Assembly (NCBI RefSeq): GCF_000156655.1
Contig: NZ_DS996839.1
Span: 17,357-63,727 of the forward strand
DNA from: Holdemanella biformis DSM 3989
GTDB taxonomy: Bacteria; Bacillota_I; Bacilli_A; Erysipelotrichales; Erysipelotrichaceae
Direction: 5' to 3'
DNA: 46,371 nt
Part shown: piece after piece, positions 1-9,164 of the stretch
How positions within the stretch are numbered: the stretch's first letter is position 1
Layout: each line of letters starts with the position of its first letter
Program-made: the position numbers and the translations under genes
The notes under the pieces: model-generated
Seen by the model: the letters and a program-made list of their open reading frames with translations, nothing else
Databases searched by the model: none
What the model was told of the DNA's origin: nothing

Positions 1-23
1 GCAGAAATCAAATTGATTTCTGC
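1..23 (-). terminator. Inverted repeat, probable terminator of the glucosaminidase gene
   Basis: A perfect 11-bp inverted repeat (GCAGAAATCAA / TTGATTTCTGC) with a single central base lies 5 bp beyond the stop codon of the first minus-strand gene. A T-run on the minus strand would fall outside the window, so the intrinsic-terminator call is inferred from stem strength and position. Confidence 0.55.
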
Positions 24-28
24 CTCAT

Positions 29-2551
29 TTAACCTCTCCAACAACCATCACTACCAACATAGTAATTTCCAATCCATGTATTTGTAGCCATTGTTCCATC
101 ACTTTGTAAATAATAATTACCTACCCAAGCATTTTTAACCATAGCACCAGAACCATTAAAATAATACGAGTTGTTATTAATTACTTGCCATCCTGTAAGC
201 ATATAACCTGCATCATTGAAATAGTAGGTTGCTCCATTAATTATATCAAACTTTGATGTAGGGTAACTTCCATCTGTATAGCGATACCACCAATTGCCAT
301 TATACATCCATTTTGATGGTGTCCACAATCCATTACCATCTACATAATAGTCACCAACCCACTGGTTTTTAGCCATGATGCCATCATTACCAACATAGTA
401 ATTACCAATCCAACGACTCTTAGCCATAATGCCAGAACCATCAAAATAATACCAGTTTCCATTGATAACTTGCCATCCTGTAAGCATATAGCCACCATTA
501 TCAAAATAATACACATTATTATTTATGACATCAAATTTGTTTCTTGGATAACTACCATCTCCATAACGATACCACCAACGACCATTATAGATCCAACGAT
601 CTTGTTGCCAAACACCATTTGAATCCACATAATAAGCGCCTACCCATTTACTTTTAGCCATCTTACCATCTTTTTCAAGATAATAGTTTCCTGACCAAGA
701 ATTCTTTACCATTACACCAGAACCATTGAATAAATACCAATCGGATTTAATTTGTCTCCAACCCGTAACCATATAGCCATTGCCATCAAAATAATACGTT
801 TGACCATCAATATCTTCAAAATCATTCTTTGTATAAGATCCATCCGAATGTCTATACCACCATTTTCCATTATAAATCCATTGAGCTGGTGTATATAATC
901 CATTTGAATCTACATAACGATCATCAATCCATTGGTTTTTAAGCATAGCTCCATCCGAACCAACATAATAGTTACCAATCCATTTATTTGACTGCATAAC
1001 ACCATTTGAATCAAAATAATAATACTTCGATTGAATCTGTTTCCAACCTGTCACATATGAATTGTTTTCATACCAATACCAATTGCCATTTTCATCTTGA
1101 ACCCATTTACTCTCTTTTTTAACAGAGTTTAAAGGAGTCACTGCACTTTCACTGATATAAGCATAATACAAGTCAAAATCATAGGCTCCATTATCCTGTG
1201 TAACACTAGTACGATTTGAATTCAATGTAGCATCCGATTGTACTTTATAATACCCATCTTGTTTAGCTAATAAAACAATTGGATATGCCCCAACATTTTT
1301 AGAACTAAATAATAAATTTGAACCCGGATTTGTATAATAAGAAACACTACCATTTGCCATACCAATAGAATAAGCATTTACTTCATTGATACCCAAACCA
1401 TTTTGTACTTCCCAACAAAGGCTGGCAATTTTTTCACCCCAATATGGATCTGAAGCATATTTGACATTGATACCACTCTCTTTATCCCCTAAATGAGAAC
1501 CGTAATAACGTCCAATATAATCTTTTGGATCACAATAACTTTCTGAAATAAATACCTTCGCATGATATTGAATACAATCATCCACACTTGAATAGCCATT
1601 GGCACCATAATAAGGATTGTTATCAGCTGCACCATGACCAAATAAATTATTTTTGTCCATCGCAATCTGGCTTTGACCCCAACCACTCTCAAGTACGGCA
1701 TTACTATACATCATCAAAGCATTTACACCATACTTATTCTGATTTGAAACTAAAGAAGCCCCAGCATTCAACAATTTACCACTCGATACTTGACTTGAAG
1801 TATATTGATCAAATTGAGCTGCCGTAATACTTGTCTTTGTACGAGCCGGCAAATACTGAAAATAATTATAATAAGGTGCATTCGAATTTACTGCATTTGT
1901 ATATACACCATTTTTATAATCTTGAATCATTGTTTTAAAGTCTGCATAAAAATAATGACCATCATAACTATAATATGTCGCATTATCACTTAATGAAGCC
2001 GGCTTATTACCTACATAGGTTTTAGAATAATAATTTGAATATTGTGAAATCAAATTTGCAACATAATGATATAAAGAACCACCATTTGTCTTATAACAAC
2101 TAATTGTATTGGCATTTGCATAATCGACAATTTGAACTTCACTAGCATCCACCAAACCAGTAACACCAGCTGCCTTAAATTTTACTTTCCCATTGACCAT
2201 ACCAAGATATGCACCATCACTCATCGTATACCCATTGATATAGCCTTGTTCGCCATTTGTACAATTCGTATAGGTGGTGATTTCATTAGCCGAAGCCTTT
2301 GTTCTAAAGTTAACAACCCCATACGTAACATCTTTAGTTTCTTCAGCAAGCATGACAGTTGAAACCATAGAAGAAGCTAGTTCTTCCTCTAATTCTTCAG
2401 GATCATATTGAATCAAATTTCCATTTTCATCAAATCCAACAAAACTATTATTATTTGTTTCATCTGTACCTGCACTTGTCGCATATATAGATTGTGTACA
2501 AAAACCCAAAACTACTACAAACGTAAATAAACATGTAATTAATCTTTTCAT
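29..2551 (-). CDS. Secreted N-acetylglucosaminidase with C-terminal cell-wall-binding repeats
   Basis: An 840-residue secreted autolysin-like protein. The start is set at the ATG at 2551, preceded by GGAG 8 nt upstream and followed by a typical signal peptide (MKRLITCLFTFVVV...); an upstream ATG gives 19 residues with no ribosome site. Residues about 235-385 form a glucosaminidase (LytG/FlgJ-like) domain with the catalytic Glu near residue 288 in NAVLESGWGQS, and the later NLFG and YASDPYWGEKIA segments typical of the family. An SH3-like stretch follows. From about residue 480 to the end there are tandem aromatic repeats (GWxxI..YYF..GxM, W(I/V)GNYYV) of the choline- or glucan-binding type. 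The enzyme should cleave peptidoglycan glycan strands while held to the wall by the repeats. Choline is the likely ligand because licD lies nearby, but this is inference. Confidence 0.9.
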   Translation of the reverse strand: MKRLITCLFTFVVVLGFCTQSIYATSAGTDETNNNSFVGFDENGNLIQYDPEELEEELASSMVSTVMLAEETKDVTYGVVNFRTKASANEITTYTNCTNGEQGYINGYTMSDGAYLGMVNGKVKFKAAGVTGLVDASEVQIVDYANANTISCYKTNGGSLYHYVANLISQYSNYYSKTYVGNKPASLSDNATYYSYDGHYFYADFKTMIQDYKNGVYTNAVNSNAPYYNYFQYLPARTKTSITAAQFDQYTSSQVSSGKLLNAGASLVSNQNKYGVNALMMYSNAVLESGWGQSQIAMDKNNLFGHGAADNNPYYGANGYSSVDDCIQYHAKVFISESYCDPKDYIGRYYGSHLGDKESGINVKYASDPYWGEKIASLCWEVQNGLGINEVNAYSIGMANGSVSYYTNPGSNLLFSSKNVGAYPIVLLAKQDGYYKVQSDATLNSNRTSVTQDNGAYDFDLYYAYISESAVTPLNSVKKESKWVQDENGNWYWYENNSYVTGWKQIQSKYYYFDSNGVMQSNKWIGNYYVGSDGAMLKNQWIDDRYVDSNGLYTPAQWIYNGKWWYRHSDGSYTKNDFEDIDGQTYYFDGNGYMVTGWRQIKSDWYLFNGSGVMVKNSWSGNYYLEKDGKMAKSKWVGAYYVDSNGVWQQDRWIYNGRWWYRYGDGSYPRNKFDVINNNVYYFDNGGYMLTGWQVINGNWYYFDGSGIMAKSRWIGNYYVGNDGIMAKNQWVGDYYVDGNGLWTPSKWMYNGNWWYRYTDGSYPTSKFDIINGATYYFNDAGYMLTGWQVINNNSYYFNGSGAMVKNAWVGNYYLQSDGTMATNTWIGNYYVGSDGCWRG

Positions 2552-2593
2552 TTCTAGTCTCCAATCAATATTTAATATAACATAATACGAAAC

Positions 2594-2622
2594 AAAAAAG
2601 ATAGCCAAAAATTTTGACTATC
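2594..2622 (-). terminator. Intrinsic terminator after the lysozyme/repeat gene
   Basis: On the minus strand GATAGTCAAAA pairs with TTTTGGCTATC (one G-T wobble) and is followed by TTTTTT (2594-2599). The stem overlaps the TAG stop codon at 2618-2620. It separates this gene from the glucosaminidase gene, which therefore probably has its own promoter in the AT-rich 2552-2593 stretch. Confidence 0.75.
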
Positions 2623-3442
2623 TCCAACAACCATCACTACCTACATAGTAACTTCCAATCCATTGATTTTTTGCCATGGTACCATCACCAAGTAAATAAT
2701 AATTTCCAATCCAACGATTCTTTACCATAGCACCAGATGCATCAAAGAAATAATAAGTATCATTCAAGCTTTTCCATCCAGTTACCATATAGCCATCTTG
2801 ATCAAAATAATACGTTTGGCCATTTATAACTTCAAAATCATTTTTAGTATAAGATCCATCACCATGTCTATACCACCATTTACCATTATGAATCCAACGA
2901 TCTTGTTGCCACAATCCATTTGAATCTACATAATAATTTCCAATCCAAGTATTAATAGCCATGGTTCCATCATTTTGTAAGTAATAATTACCTACCCAGC
3001 TATTTTTTACCATTGCCCCAGAACCATTGAAGTAATACCATTTTCCCTGAATCACTTGCCATCCTGTAAGCATGTATCCATCCGAATTAAAGTAATATAC
3101 ATTATTGTTTATCACATCAAATTTATTCTTTGGATAACTACCATCTCCATAACGATACCACCAACGACCATTATAGATCCAACGATCTGGTTGTACTATT
3201 CCATTTTTATCAAAATAAGTAGTACCAACCCATTTACTTTTGGCCATCTTACCATCTTTTTCAAGATAATAATTACCCGACCATTGATCTTTTACCATAG
3301 CCCCAGAATTATTGAATAAATACCAATCGGATTTGATTTGAATCCAACCCGTAACCATATATCCACCATGATCAAAATAATAGGTTTGCCCATTGATATC
3401 TTCAAAATCATTTTTAGTATACGATCCATCCTGGTGACGATA
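2618..3442 (-). pseudogene. In-frame continuation of the GH25 lysozyme gene after a TGA (cell-wall-binding repeats)
   Basis: This open stretch of 274 codons is in the same frame as the lysozyme upstream of it (3443 minus 2618 is 825, divisible by 3) and consists only of cell-wall-binding repeats nearly identical to those of the glucosaminidase. The codons right after the TGA read Y-R-H-Q-D-G-S-Y, which continues the repeat motif that elsewhere reads K-W-W-Y-R-H-G-D-G-S-Y. The TGA therefore replaces a TGG tryptophan codon by one base change. There is no signal peptide or convincing ribosome site of its own, so it is probably untranslated unless the stop is read through. A sequencing error cannot be excluded. 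Confidence 0.85.
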
Positions 3443-4450
3443 TCACCATTTGCCGCCATTATTGATCCAATGATCCGGTGACCATAATCCATTCGCATCT
3501 ACATAACGATCTCCAATCCATTGGTTTGTGAGCATTTTACCATCTTCACCCACATAATAATTACCTATCCATTGACTAGTAAGTTTAGTATCATCATTAG
3601 AATAGTAATACCAACCATCATTTTCTTGAACCCAACCAAGTTTTCGTAAAGAATTAAAAGTCACATCAATATCAACACGACCCGCAATACCATCTACATA
3701 ACCACTACTAGTTCCTTGCCACATACTATAAGGTTTCATGTAGGTACATTCCGTATTATATTGTGCCACCCATTTCATCACAGAATCAAAATAAGGATCC
3801 GTTAAATAATTGGTAAACCAATTTAAGTTGGCATAAACACCACAGTTATAACCTGCATTTTGAATTGTAGTTACATACGTTTTAGCAATTTGAGCAATCG
3901 TTGATTTACTCACACTTGACATGACACTATAATCTTCTAAATCATAAAAGACAGGATAAGAAGGATTTAAACCCTTTAGTAATCTTAAAGTATGCGCTGC
4001 CTCTTCCTTAGCATCTTCTACCGTTTGTGCATACGAATATAAATATATACCATATGGCATACCCACACGTATGCGTTCGTTTACGTTTCTTACAAATTTT
4101 TTATCATCATATTTTGCATAATCACCCGCAAAACCACAACGAAGAATCGCAAACTCAACATCTGTCTTTTTTACTTTATCCCAATCAATATCCCCCTGCC
4201 ATTCACTGACATCAATACCTTTTGAGATTGCATTGGGAATAGGATCACCTACCCCATTATAAATCACACCATTTTCTTTGACCCAAGCCAAAGAATCATT
4301 TTGTGCACAAATCATTTCTTCTTCTGAAACAATAGGTTCTCCATTTTCATATCGCCAACTATTTGCCGTATACTCCTCTTCATTGGCATATACAGTTATA
4401 GATGATGAAAACATTAGAATAGATAAACAAATTGCCACTAACCTTTTCAT
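3443..4450 (-). CDS. GH25 lysozyme, secreted, cut short by an in-frame TGA
   Basis: Encodes 335 residues up to the TGA at 3443-3445; the intact gene would encode about 610. The ATG at 4450 has a very strong AGGAGGGG site, and a signal peptide ends near VYA (residue 22). Residues about 77-265 are a glycoside hydrolase family 25 (muramidase) barrel: GIDVSEWQGDIDW at the start and the catalytic acidic pair in VFYDLEDYS. About one and a half cell-wall-binding repeats remain after the domain. GH25 enzymes cut the MurNAc-GlcNAc bond of peptidoglycan. The catalytic domain is whole, so the short form could still be an active but weakly wall-binding enzyme. It lies 10 bp after the peptidase-repeat gene and is probably co-transcribed with it. 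Confidence 0.9.
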   Translation of the reverse strand: MKRLVAICLSILMFSSSITVYANEEEYTANSWRYENGEPIVSEEEMICAQNDSLAWVKENGVIYNGVGDPIPNAISKGIDVSEWQGDIDWDKVKKTDVEFAILRCGFAGDYAKYDDKKFVRNVNERIRVGMPYGIYLYSYAQTVEDAKEEAAHTLRLLKGLNPSYPVFYDLEDYSVMSSVSKSTIAQIAKTYVTTIQNAGYNCGVYANLNWFTNYLTDPYFDSVMKWVAQYNTECTYMKPYSMWQGTSSGYVDGIAGRVDIDVTFNSLRKLGWVQENDGWYYYSNDDTKLTSQWIGNYYVGEDGKMLTNQWIGDRYVDANGLWSPDHWINNGGKW

Positions 4451-4460
4451 GTAACCCCTC

Positions 4461-7112
4461 CTAGAAAGCGAAGAATGGACCTCCATTCTGTAAATCTCCA
4501 TAATCACTAGATTGTTGATTCCAAATGGAATCAATTGAATAATATCCATTTTTATATGGATCCAATGGATCATATACATATACATATCCATTGTTGTAGC
4601 CAGCTAATAATATAACATGCGTAATACCATACCCATAGACAAAGTCCCCTTTACCTACGGCTGCCGCCACTAATTTTCCACCCTTTAAACAACCAATCAA
4701 CTGACTATATGACAAGTTATTTTGGTAAGAAAGCCCATAATTATCTTGAACAACTTTATACGAATCTGAAGTTGAACCAAAATAAGTAGGCGTATTCATA
4801 TATCCAGCACTATATAATTGTCGAGCAATATCGACTGGCGTATAATTTGTACCTTTATAATAATTTATAATCATTGCCGCTGTAGAAGGAAGACAACCAG
4901 AACTTCCAATTGTTGAATATCCAATTGAAGTATTCCTCCATCTATAATCGACTTGAGATAGATATGGAATATTTGAAATATCACTACGATAAATATATCC
5001 ACTTCCATCAATATATAATGTTTTACTTCCTAAAGTAATCGTTCTATTCGCTGCCATTAAACCAACAGAACCACCATTTGGATCATTCTCTACATAGAAA
5101 TAGAAAGAGTTACTATCCAGTGTCACAAGCCCCGTTTTTCTAGCTCCATCTTGTCCTAAATAATACCAATCTGAACCATTTAGTAATAACCAATCTTGTT
5201 TCATAGTACCATCACTTAAGAAATAGTACATTCCACTACCTACTTGTTGCCAGCCACTACAAGCCATTTCAAAAGTATTTGAATCAAAATAATACCAAAT
5301 ACTATTTATAAATTTCCAACCTGAAACTTTCTGACCATTTGTATCAAGCCAATACGTATGTTCATTCTCCATGTACCAACCTGTAATCAATTTTCCAATT
5401 TCATCAAAATGATATGTTTTATCTTCAAGAATCTGCGTTCCCACTAATGCATATCCATTCGAATCTACATAATAAGAACCACTCTTAATTTTGATCCAAC
5501 CATCTTTTTCATATTCCAAAGTTCTTTGATTCACAAAACGCGTACCCAAAGAATCTTGTTCAATCACATAAAGCTCTTTTGACTTATCCCAAGCACCATC
5601 TTGACCAACATATCGATCATTGATCCATTGACTTATAGCCATCTTTCCATCAAAATCTAAATAATAATCACCAACCCAAGTGTTTGTGACCATACATCCA
5701 GATGCATTGAAATAATACCAATTCGATTCAATAGATTTCCATCCAGTAACCATATAACCAGACTTATCAAAATAATATGTAGAACCATTAATGACATCAA
5801 ATTTAGAAGCAGGATAACTACCATCCCCATAACGATACCACCATCGACCATTACTGATCCAACGATTTGGCACCCATTTGCCACTTGCATCTACATAATC
5901 ATTTTCAATCCATTCATTTGTCGCAATATATCCATTTTCTTTTACATAATAATTACCAACCCAAGTATTTGTAGCCATAATGCCATCAGATCCTAAATAA
6001 TAATTACCAACCCAAGCATTTGTTAACATACAACCAGATGCATTAAAGCAATACCAATTGGAATCAATCTCTTGCCAACCAATAACCATATTTCCATCTA
6101 CATCAAAATAATATGTAGAACCACTTATCTTTTCAAATTTGTTTGTAGCATAAGTTCCATCACCATAGCGATAATGCCATTTATTATTTTGCAGCACCCA
6201 CTTAGATGGAGACCACAAACCATTTTCATCTACATAATAACTACCAATCCAAGTCTTTGTAGCCATTACACCATCGGATCCTAAATAATAGTTACCAACC
6301 CAAGCATTTGTTACCATACATCCAGATGCATTGAAATAATACCAATTCGATTCAATAGATTTCCATCCAGTAACCATATAACCAGAATCATCAAAATAAT
6401 ATGTAGAACCATTAATGACATCAAATTTAGAACAAGGATAACTACCATCTCCATAACGATACCACCATCGACCATTATAAATCCAACCATTCTGTTGTCG
6501 TAAGCCACTCGCATCTACATAAACATTATCAATCCAAGTATTTCTAGCCATTACACCATCAACACCTAAATAATAGTTACCGACCCAAGTATTTGTTGCC
6601 ATGCATCCAGATACATTAAAATAGTACCAATTTTGGTTAATAACTCTCCAACCCGTTACCATATATCCATCTGCATCAAAATAATATGTAGAACCATTAA
6701 TGACTTCAAACTTATTTTGAGCATACGTTCCATCACCATAGCGATACAACCATTTACCATTATTAACCCAACAATTCTGTTGCCACAAACCATTACTATC
6801 TACATAGCGATCATTAATCCATTGATTTTTAGCCATTCTACCATCTAAACCAACATAATGATTATCGATCCATTGATCACATTGAAGAATTCCTGATTCG
6901 TTAAAATAGTACATTTCTTGATCAATTTCTTGCCAACCAAGCGCAAATGTACCATCTTCCTTTGTATACATATCATGTGTTTCATTCCAACCCAATATTG
7001 TTTCTGTCTGTTCTACTACAGGTTCTTGAACTTCTGTTTCCTCAGCCAATATAGGCATACCTGCAGACAAAATCATAAACATTGGAATTAATACCAATTT
7101 CTTAAAACTCAT
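4461..7112 (-). CDS. Secreted repeat protein with C-terminal C39-like cysteine peptidase domain
   Basis: 883 residues from the ATG at 7112 (ribosome site AAGGGGAAG; a longer reading adds 10 residues with no signal). A signal peptide ends near ILAEE. About 700 residues of cell-wall-binding repeats come first, the reverse of the domain order in the two neighbours. The C-terminal 150 residues are a papain-fold C39-like (Peptidase_C39_2) domain: Cys740 in SSGCLPSTAAM, His832 in GITHVILL and Asp848 in VYVYDPL form the expected catalytic set. The substrate is unknown; such domains in wall proteins may cut peptidoglycan stem peptides or surface proteins. It follows a glycosyltransferase gene by 13 bp, which ties the wall enzymes transcriptionally to the polysaccharide genes. 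Confidence 0.88.
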   Translation of the reverse strand: MSFKKLVLIPMFMILSAGMPILAEETEVQEPVVEQTETILGWNETHDMYTKEDGTFALGWQEIDQEMYYFNESGILQCDQWIDNHYVGLDGRMAKNQWINDRYVDSNGLWQQNCWVNNGKWLYRYGDGTYAQNKFEVINGSTYYFDADGYMVTGWRVINQNWYYFNVSGCMATNTWVGNYYLGVDGVMARNTWIDNVYVDASGLRQQNGWIYNGRWWYRYGDGSYPCSKFDVINGSTYYFDDSGYMVTGWKSIESNWYYFNASGCMVTNAWVGNYYLGSDGVMATKTWIGSYYVDENGLWSPSKWVLQNNKWHYRYGDGTYATNKFEKISGSTYYFDVDGNMVIGWQEIDSNWYCFNASGCMLTNAWVGNYYLGSDGIMATNTWVGNYYVKENGYIATNEWIENDYVDASGKWVPNRWISNGRWWYRYGDGSYPASKFDVINGSTYYFDKSGYMVTGWKSIESNWYYFNASGCMVTNTWVGDYYLDFDGKMAISQWINDRYVGQDGAWDKSKELYVIEQDSLGTRFVNQRTLEYEKDGWIKIKSGSYYVDSNGYALVGTQILEDKTYHFDEIGKLITGWYMENEHTYWLDTNGQKVSGWKFINSIWYYFDSNTFEMACSGWQQVGSGMYYFLSDGTMKQDWLLLNGSDWYYLGQDGARKTGLVTLDSNSFYFYVENDPNGGSVGLMAANRTITLGSKTLYIDGSGYIYRSDISNIPYLSQVDYRWRNTSIGYSTIGSSGCLPSTAAMIINYYKGTNYTPVDIARQLYSAGYMNTPTYFGSTSDSYKVVQDNYGLSYQNNLSYSQLIGCLKGGKLVAAAVGKGDFVYGYGITHVILLAGYNNGYVYVYDPLDPYKNGYYSIDSIWNQQSSDYGDLQNGGPFFAF

Positions 7113-7125
7113 TTTCAACTTCCCC

Positions 7126-8283
7126 TTATTTATTAAACTCATCTATAATCAATTCAACCTTACGCTCTACAGTATCCCACGTAAAATTTTCACACAATCT
7201 TTGATAAGACAATTTTGTAGCCTTTAAACGCCCCTCTTTATCATTAATTGCTTCTTTTAATGCAGGAAGTAATAATTCCTCAGAATTATTATCAATAATC
7301 GTTCCATAATCTTTATTAATGACAAGTTCTTTAGAACCACCACGAGCCGTTGTGACAATATAACACTCACAAGCAGCCGCTTCTAATACTGAGGTTGAAA
7401 AACCTTCCGAAAAAGAAGGAAGACAGAAAATATCAGAATCATCTAATAAAGCAACAATATGATTAAAATCAATACGACCTAAAGGAATAATATGATCATT
7501 CTTTCTTTGATCAATATACGCTTCTAAATCCCCCTCACCCGCAATAAACAAGTATACGTCATCTCTTTTTTTATTGATTTCTGACATCACATTCAGTAAT
7601 TGAGGAATTCCTTTTTCAGGTAATAATCTTCCCGTAAATGTAATCACTGTCGCATCCTTAGAAATATTATATTTCTTACGATAATCTTCACATTTATTTT
7701 TTCTTAATTCATCCACCTCATGTACATCGATTGAATTATATAAAACTCCACTTGCCTCAATATGAAAATGTTTTAACCATTCATTGCAAGCTAATGAAAC
7801 CCCATAGTAACGATCACAATGTCTTTTATCTAACATCGTCAATCCATGTTCATAAACAGAACCAAAGAAATCAAGTACTTTATTGTTGACAGATAAATGC
7901 GAAGTACCATGCTCAATCGTTATGCATGGAATATGATTCTTCTGGGCAAATTTCATAGCCACTAAAGAATGACGATAAAAACGTGTATTTACAATCACTA
8001 AATCAAAATGTTCTTTTTCCAATATAGAAATAATCTTTTTATATTCACTATCCTTTTTTAAAAATGGATAACGCCCTTTTAGAAAAGGATAACAATTAAA
8101 TCGATATACACGAGTATCATGCATGATTTCGAAATTAGGCATATCCCCAATTTTAGAAGTAACGACAACCGGCTCATTACCTTTTTCAATGAGTTTTTTA
8201 CATAAATTTAAAGTATATCTTTCGACACCACCCATATGTGGTAAATGCTGTGCAGAAAAAATACAAACTTTTTTATTCGCCAT
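7126..8283 (-). CDS. Glycosyltransferase family 4
   Basis: 385 residues; start placed at the ATG at 8283 (GGGGAGGA, 8 nt spacing), overlapping the licD stop by 11 bp. It has the GT-B fold layout of GT4 enzymes: an N-terminal glycine-rich acceptor loop (HLPHMGGVERYTLNL), a FTGRLLPEKGI donor-site segment, and the C-terminal EGFSTSVLEAAAC motif that contains the E-x7-E nucleotide-sugar-binding pair. No signal peptide; expected on the cytoplasmic face of the membrane, adding a sugar to a lipid-linked glycan. Donor and linkage cannot be told from sequence. It lies between licD and the wall-binding enzymes, at the 3' end of the polysaccharide genes. Confidence 0.88.
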   Translation of the reverse strand: MANKKVCIFSAQHLPHMGGVERYTLNLCKKLIEKGNEPVVVTSKIGDMPNFEIMHDTRVYRFNCYPFLKGRYPFLKKDSEYKKIISILEKEHFDLVIVNTRFYRHSLVAMKFAQKNHIPCITIEHGTSHLSVNNKVLDFFGSVYEHGLTMLDKRHCDRYYGVSLACNEWLKHFHIEASGVLYNSIDVHEVDELRKNKCEDYRKKYNISKDATVITFTGRLLPEKGIPQLLNVMSEINKKRDDVYLFIAGEGDLEAYIDQRKNDHIIPLGRIDFNHIVALLDDSDIFCLPSFSEGFSTSVLEAAACECYIVTTARGGSKELVINKDYGTIIDNNSEELLLPALKEAINDKEGRLKATKLSYQRLCENFTWDTVERKVELIIDEFNK

Positions 8284-9151
8284 AAATCGGTTCCTCCCCG
8301 TCAAACTGAATGACTAATGGTGCATGGTTGACCCTTTTTTCCACTGGAGGAATCTGCATATAGTCACCATATACCTTCTTTAAAAATTCATCATTATTTG
8401 CAGGAATATATGCCTCAATCGATTCAAATGGAACCTTTTTAAGTGGCAATAAATCCGCCTTTTTGATTTTATCCTTTAAACAACCCGTATACTCATAAGA
8501 CGTTACATATTCACAATCCACATCATTAAATGAAGTACTCACCTTTTTAAATTTCTTGTACAAAAATTTTGGAGTAATATGAAATAACTTCAAACCATAA
8601 TGAGCAACCATACATCCAAAATGTAAAATATGATATTTCAAGCCTGTATAAGGAATGTGAGGTGATCCGGAACCCGAAAGAAATAATAGCTTTCCATATA
8701 ATGTGGATTTTCTTAATAAACGCTTTTGATCGTCAACAGATTCAGGTACATTATCAAAAGGAAAAATATCCATAAAAATACGACAATTGCATTTTAAATC
8801 TTTTGTCATCTCACTAATAAAAACGGTATTTTTACGTTGTACATGCGTAACTGTACAAGCATAACGAGAATCAATCTCTGGCGTTAATAATTCATAATGC
8901 TCCCCTAATTCTTTATCGAAAATTTCCATTAGTCTATCATAATCTTTACGAAGCATTCCAACATCAATATCATCATCCCAAGGAATAAAACCTTGGTGAC
9001 GAACTGCACCTATGGCTGTACCATAAATCAAAAAACAAGGAAGATCCTGTTTTTCACAAACATCAAGTACATCTTTCAACATCTGTGTTTGTACACCTTG
9101 TAATTTTTTTAATACTACAGGATCGTATTGTTTAAATAATACTGTACTCAA
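8273..9151 (-). CDS. licD: LicD family phosphotransferase (probable phosphocholine transferase)
   Basis: 292 residues. The start codon is TTG at 9151, supported by AAAGGAGGG 7 nt upstream. The LicD signature is clear at residues 43-66: IYGTAIGAVRHQGF followed by PWDDDIDVGM, the nucleotidyltransferase-fold metal site. LicD proteins move phosphocholine from CDP-choline, or sometimes other phospho-alcohols, onto sugars of teichoic acid or capsule. The choline reading is favoured by the three choline-binding-type repeat proteins immediately downstream. No choline uptake or activation genes (licA/B/C) are visible in this window, so CDP-choline synthesis would have to be encoded elsewhere. It overlaps the following glycosyltransferase by 11 bp. 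Confidence 0.88.
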   Translation of the reverse strand: MSTVLFKQYDPVVLKKLQGVQTQMLKDVLDVCEKQDLPCFLIYGTAIGAVRHQGFIPWDDDIDVGMLRKDYDRLMEIFDKELGEHYELLTPEIDSRYACTVTHVQRKNTVFISEMTKDLKCNCRIFMDIFPFDNVPESVDDQKRLLRKSTLYGKLLFLSGSGSPHIPYTGLKYHILHFGCMVAHYGLKLFHITPKFLYKKFKKVSTSFNDVDCEYVTSYEYTGCLKDKIKKADLLPLKKVPFESIEAYIPANNDEFLKKVYGDYMQIPPVEKRVNHAPLVIQFDGEEPIYGE

Positions 9152-9164
9152 AATATACCCTCCT

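Noticed and set aside
1588-2362. Plus-strand open frames inside the glucosaminidase gene
   Set aside because: They are shadows of a clearly coding minus-strand gene, rich in His/Ile/Thr as expected from its complement. The same holds for similar frames inside the other wall-repeat genes.
3443-3445. TGA read as tryptophan (alternative code) or as selenocysteine
   Set aside because: Other genes in the window use TGA as a normal stop, all other Trp codons are TGG, and the site sits in a structural repeat with no selenocysteine-insertion context. A point mutation is simpler.
29-7112. CRISPR array, because of regular short repeats
   Set aside because: The periodicity follows codons of the wall-binding repeats, is degenerate at third positions and has no unique spacers. 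No CRISPR array was seen anywhere in the window.
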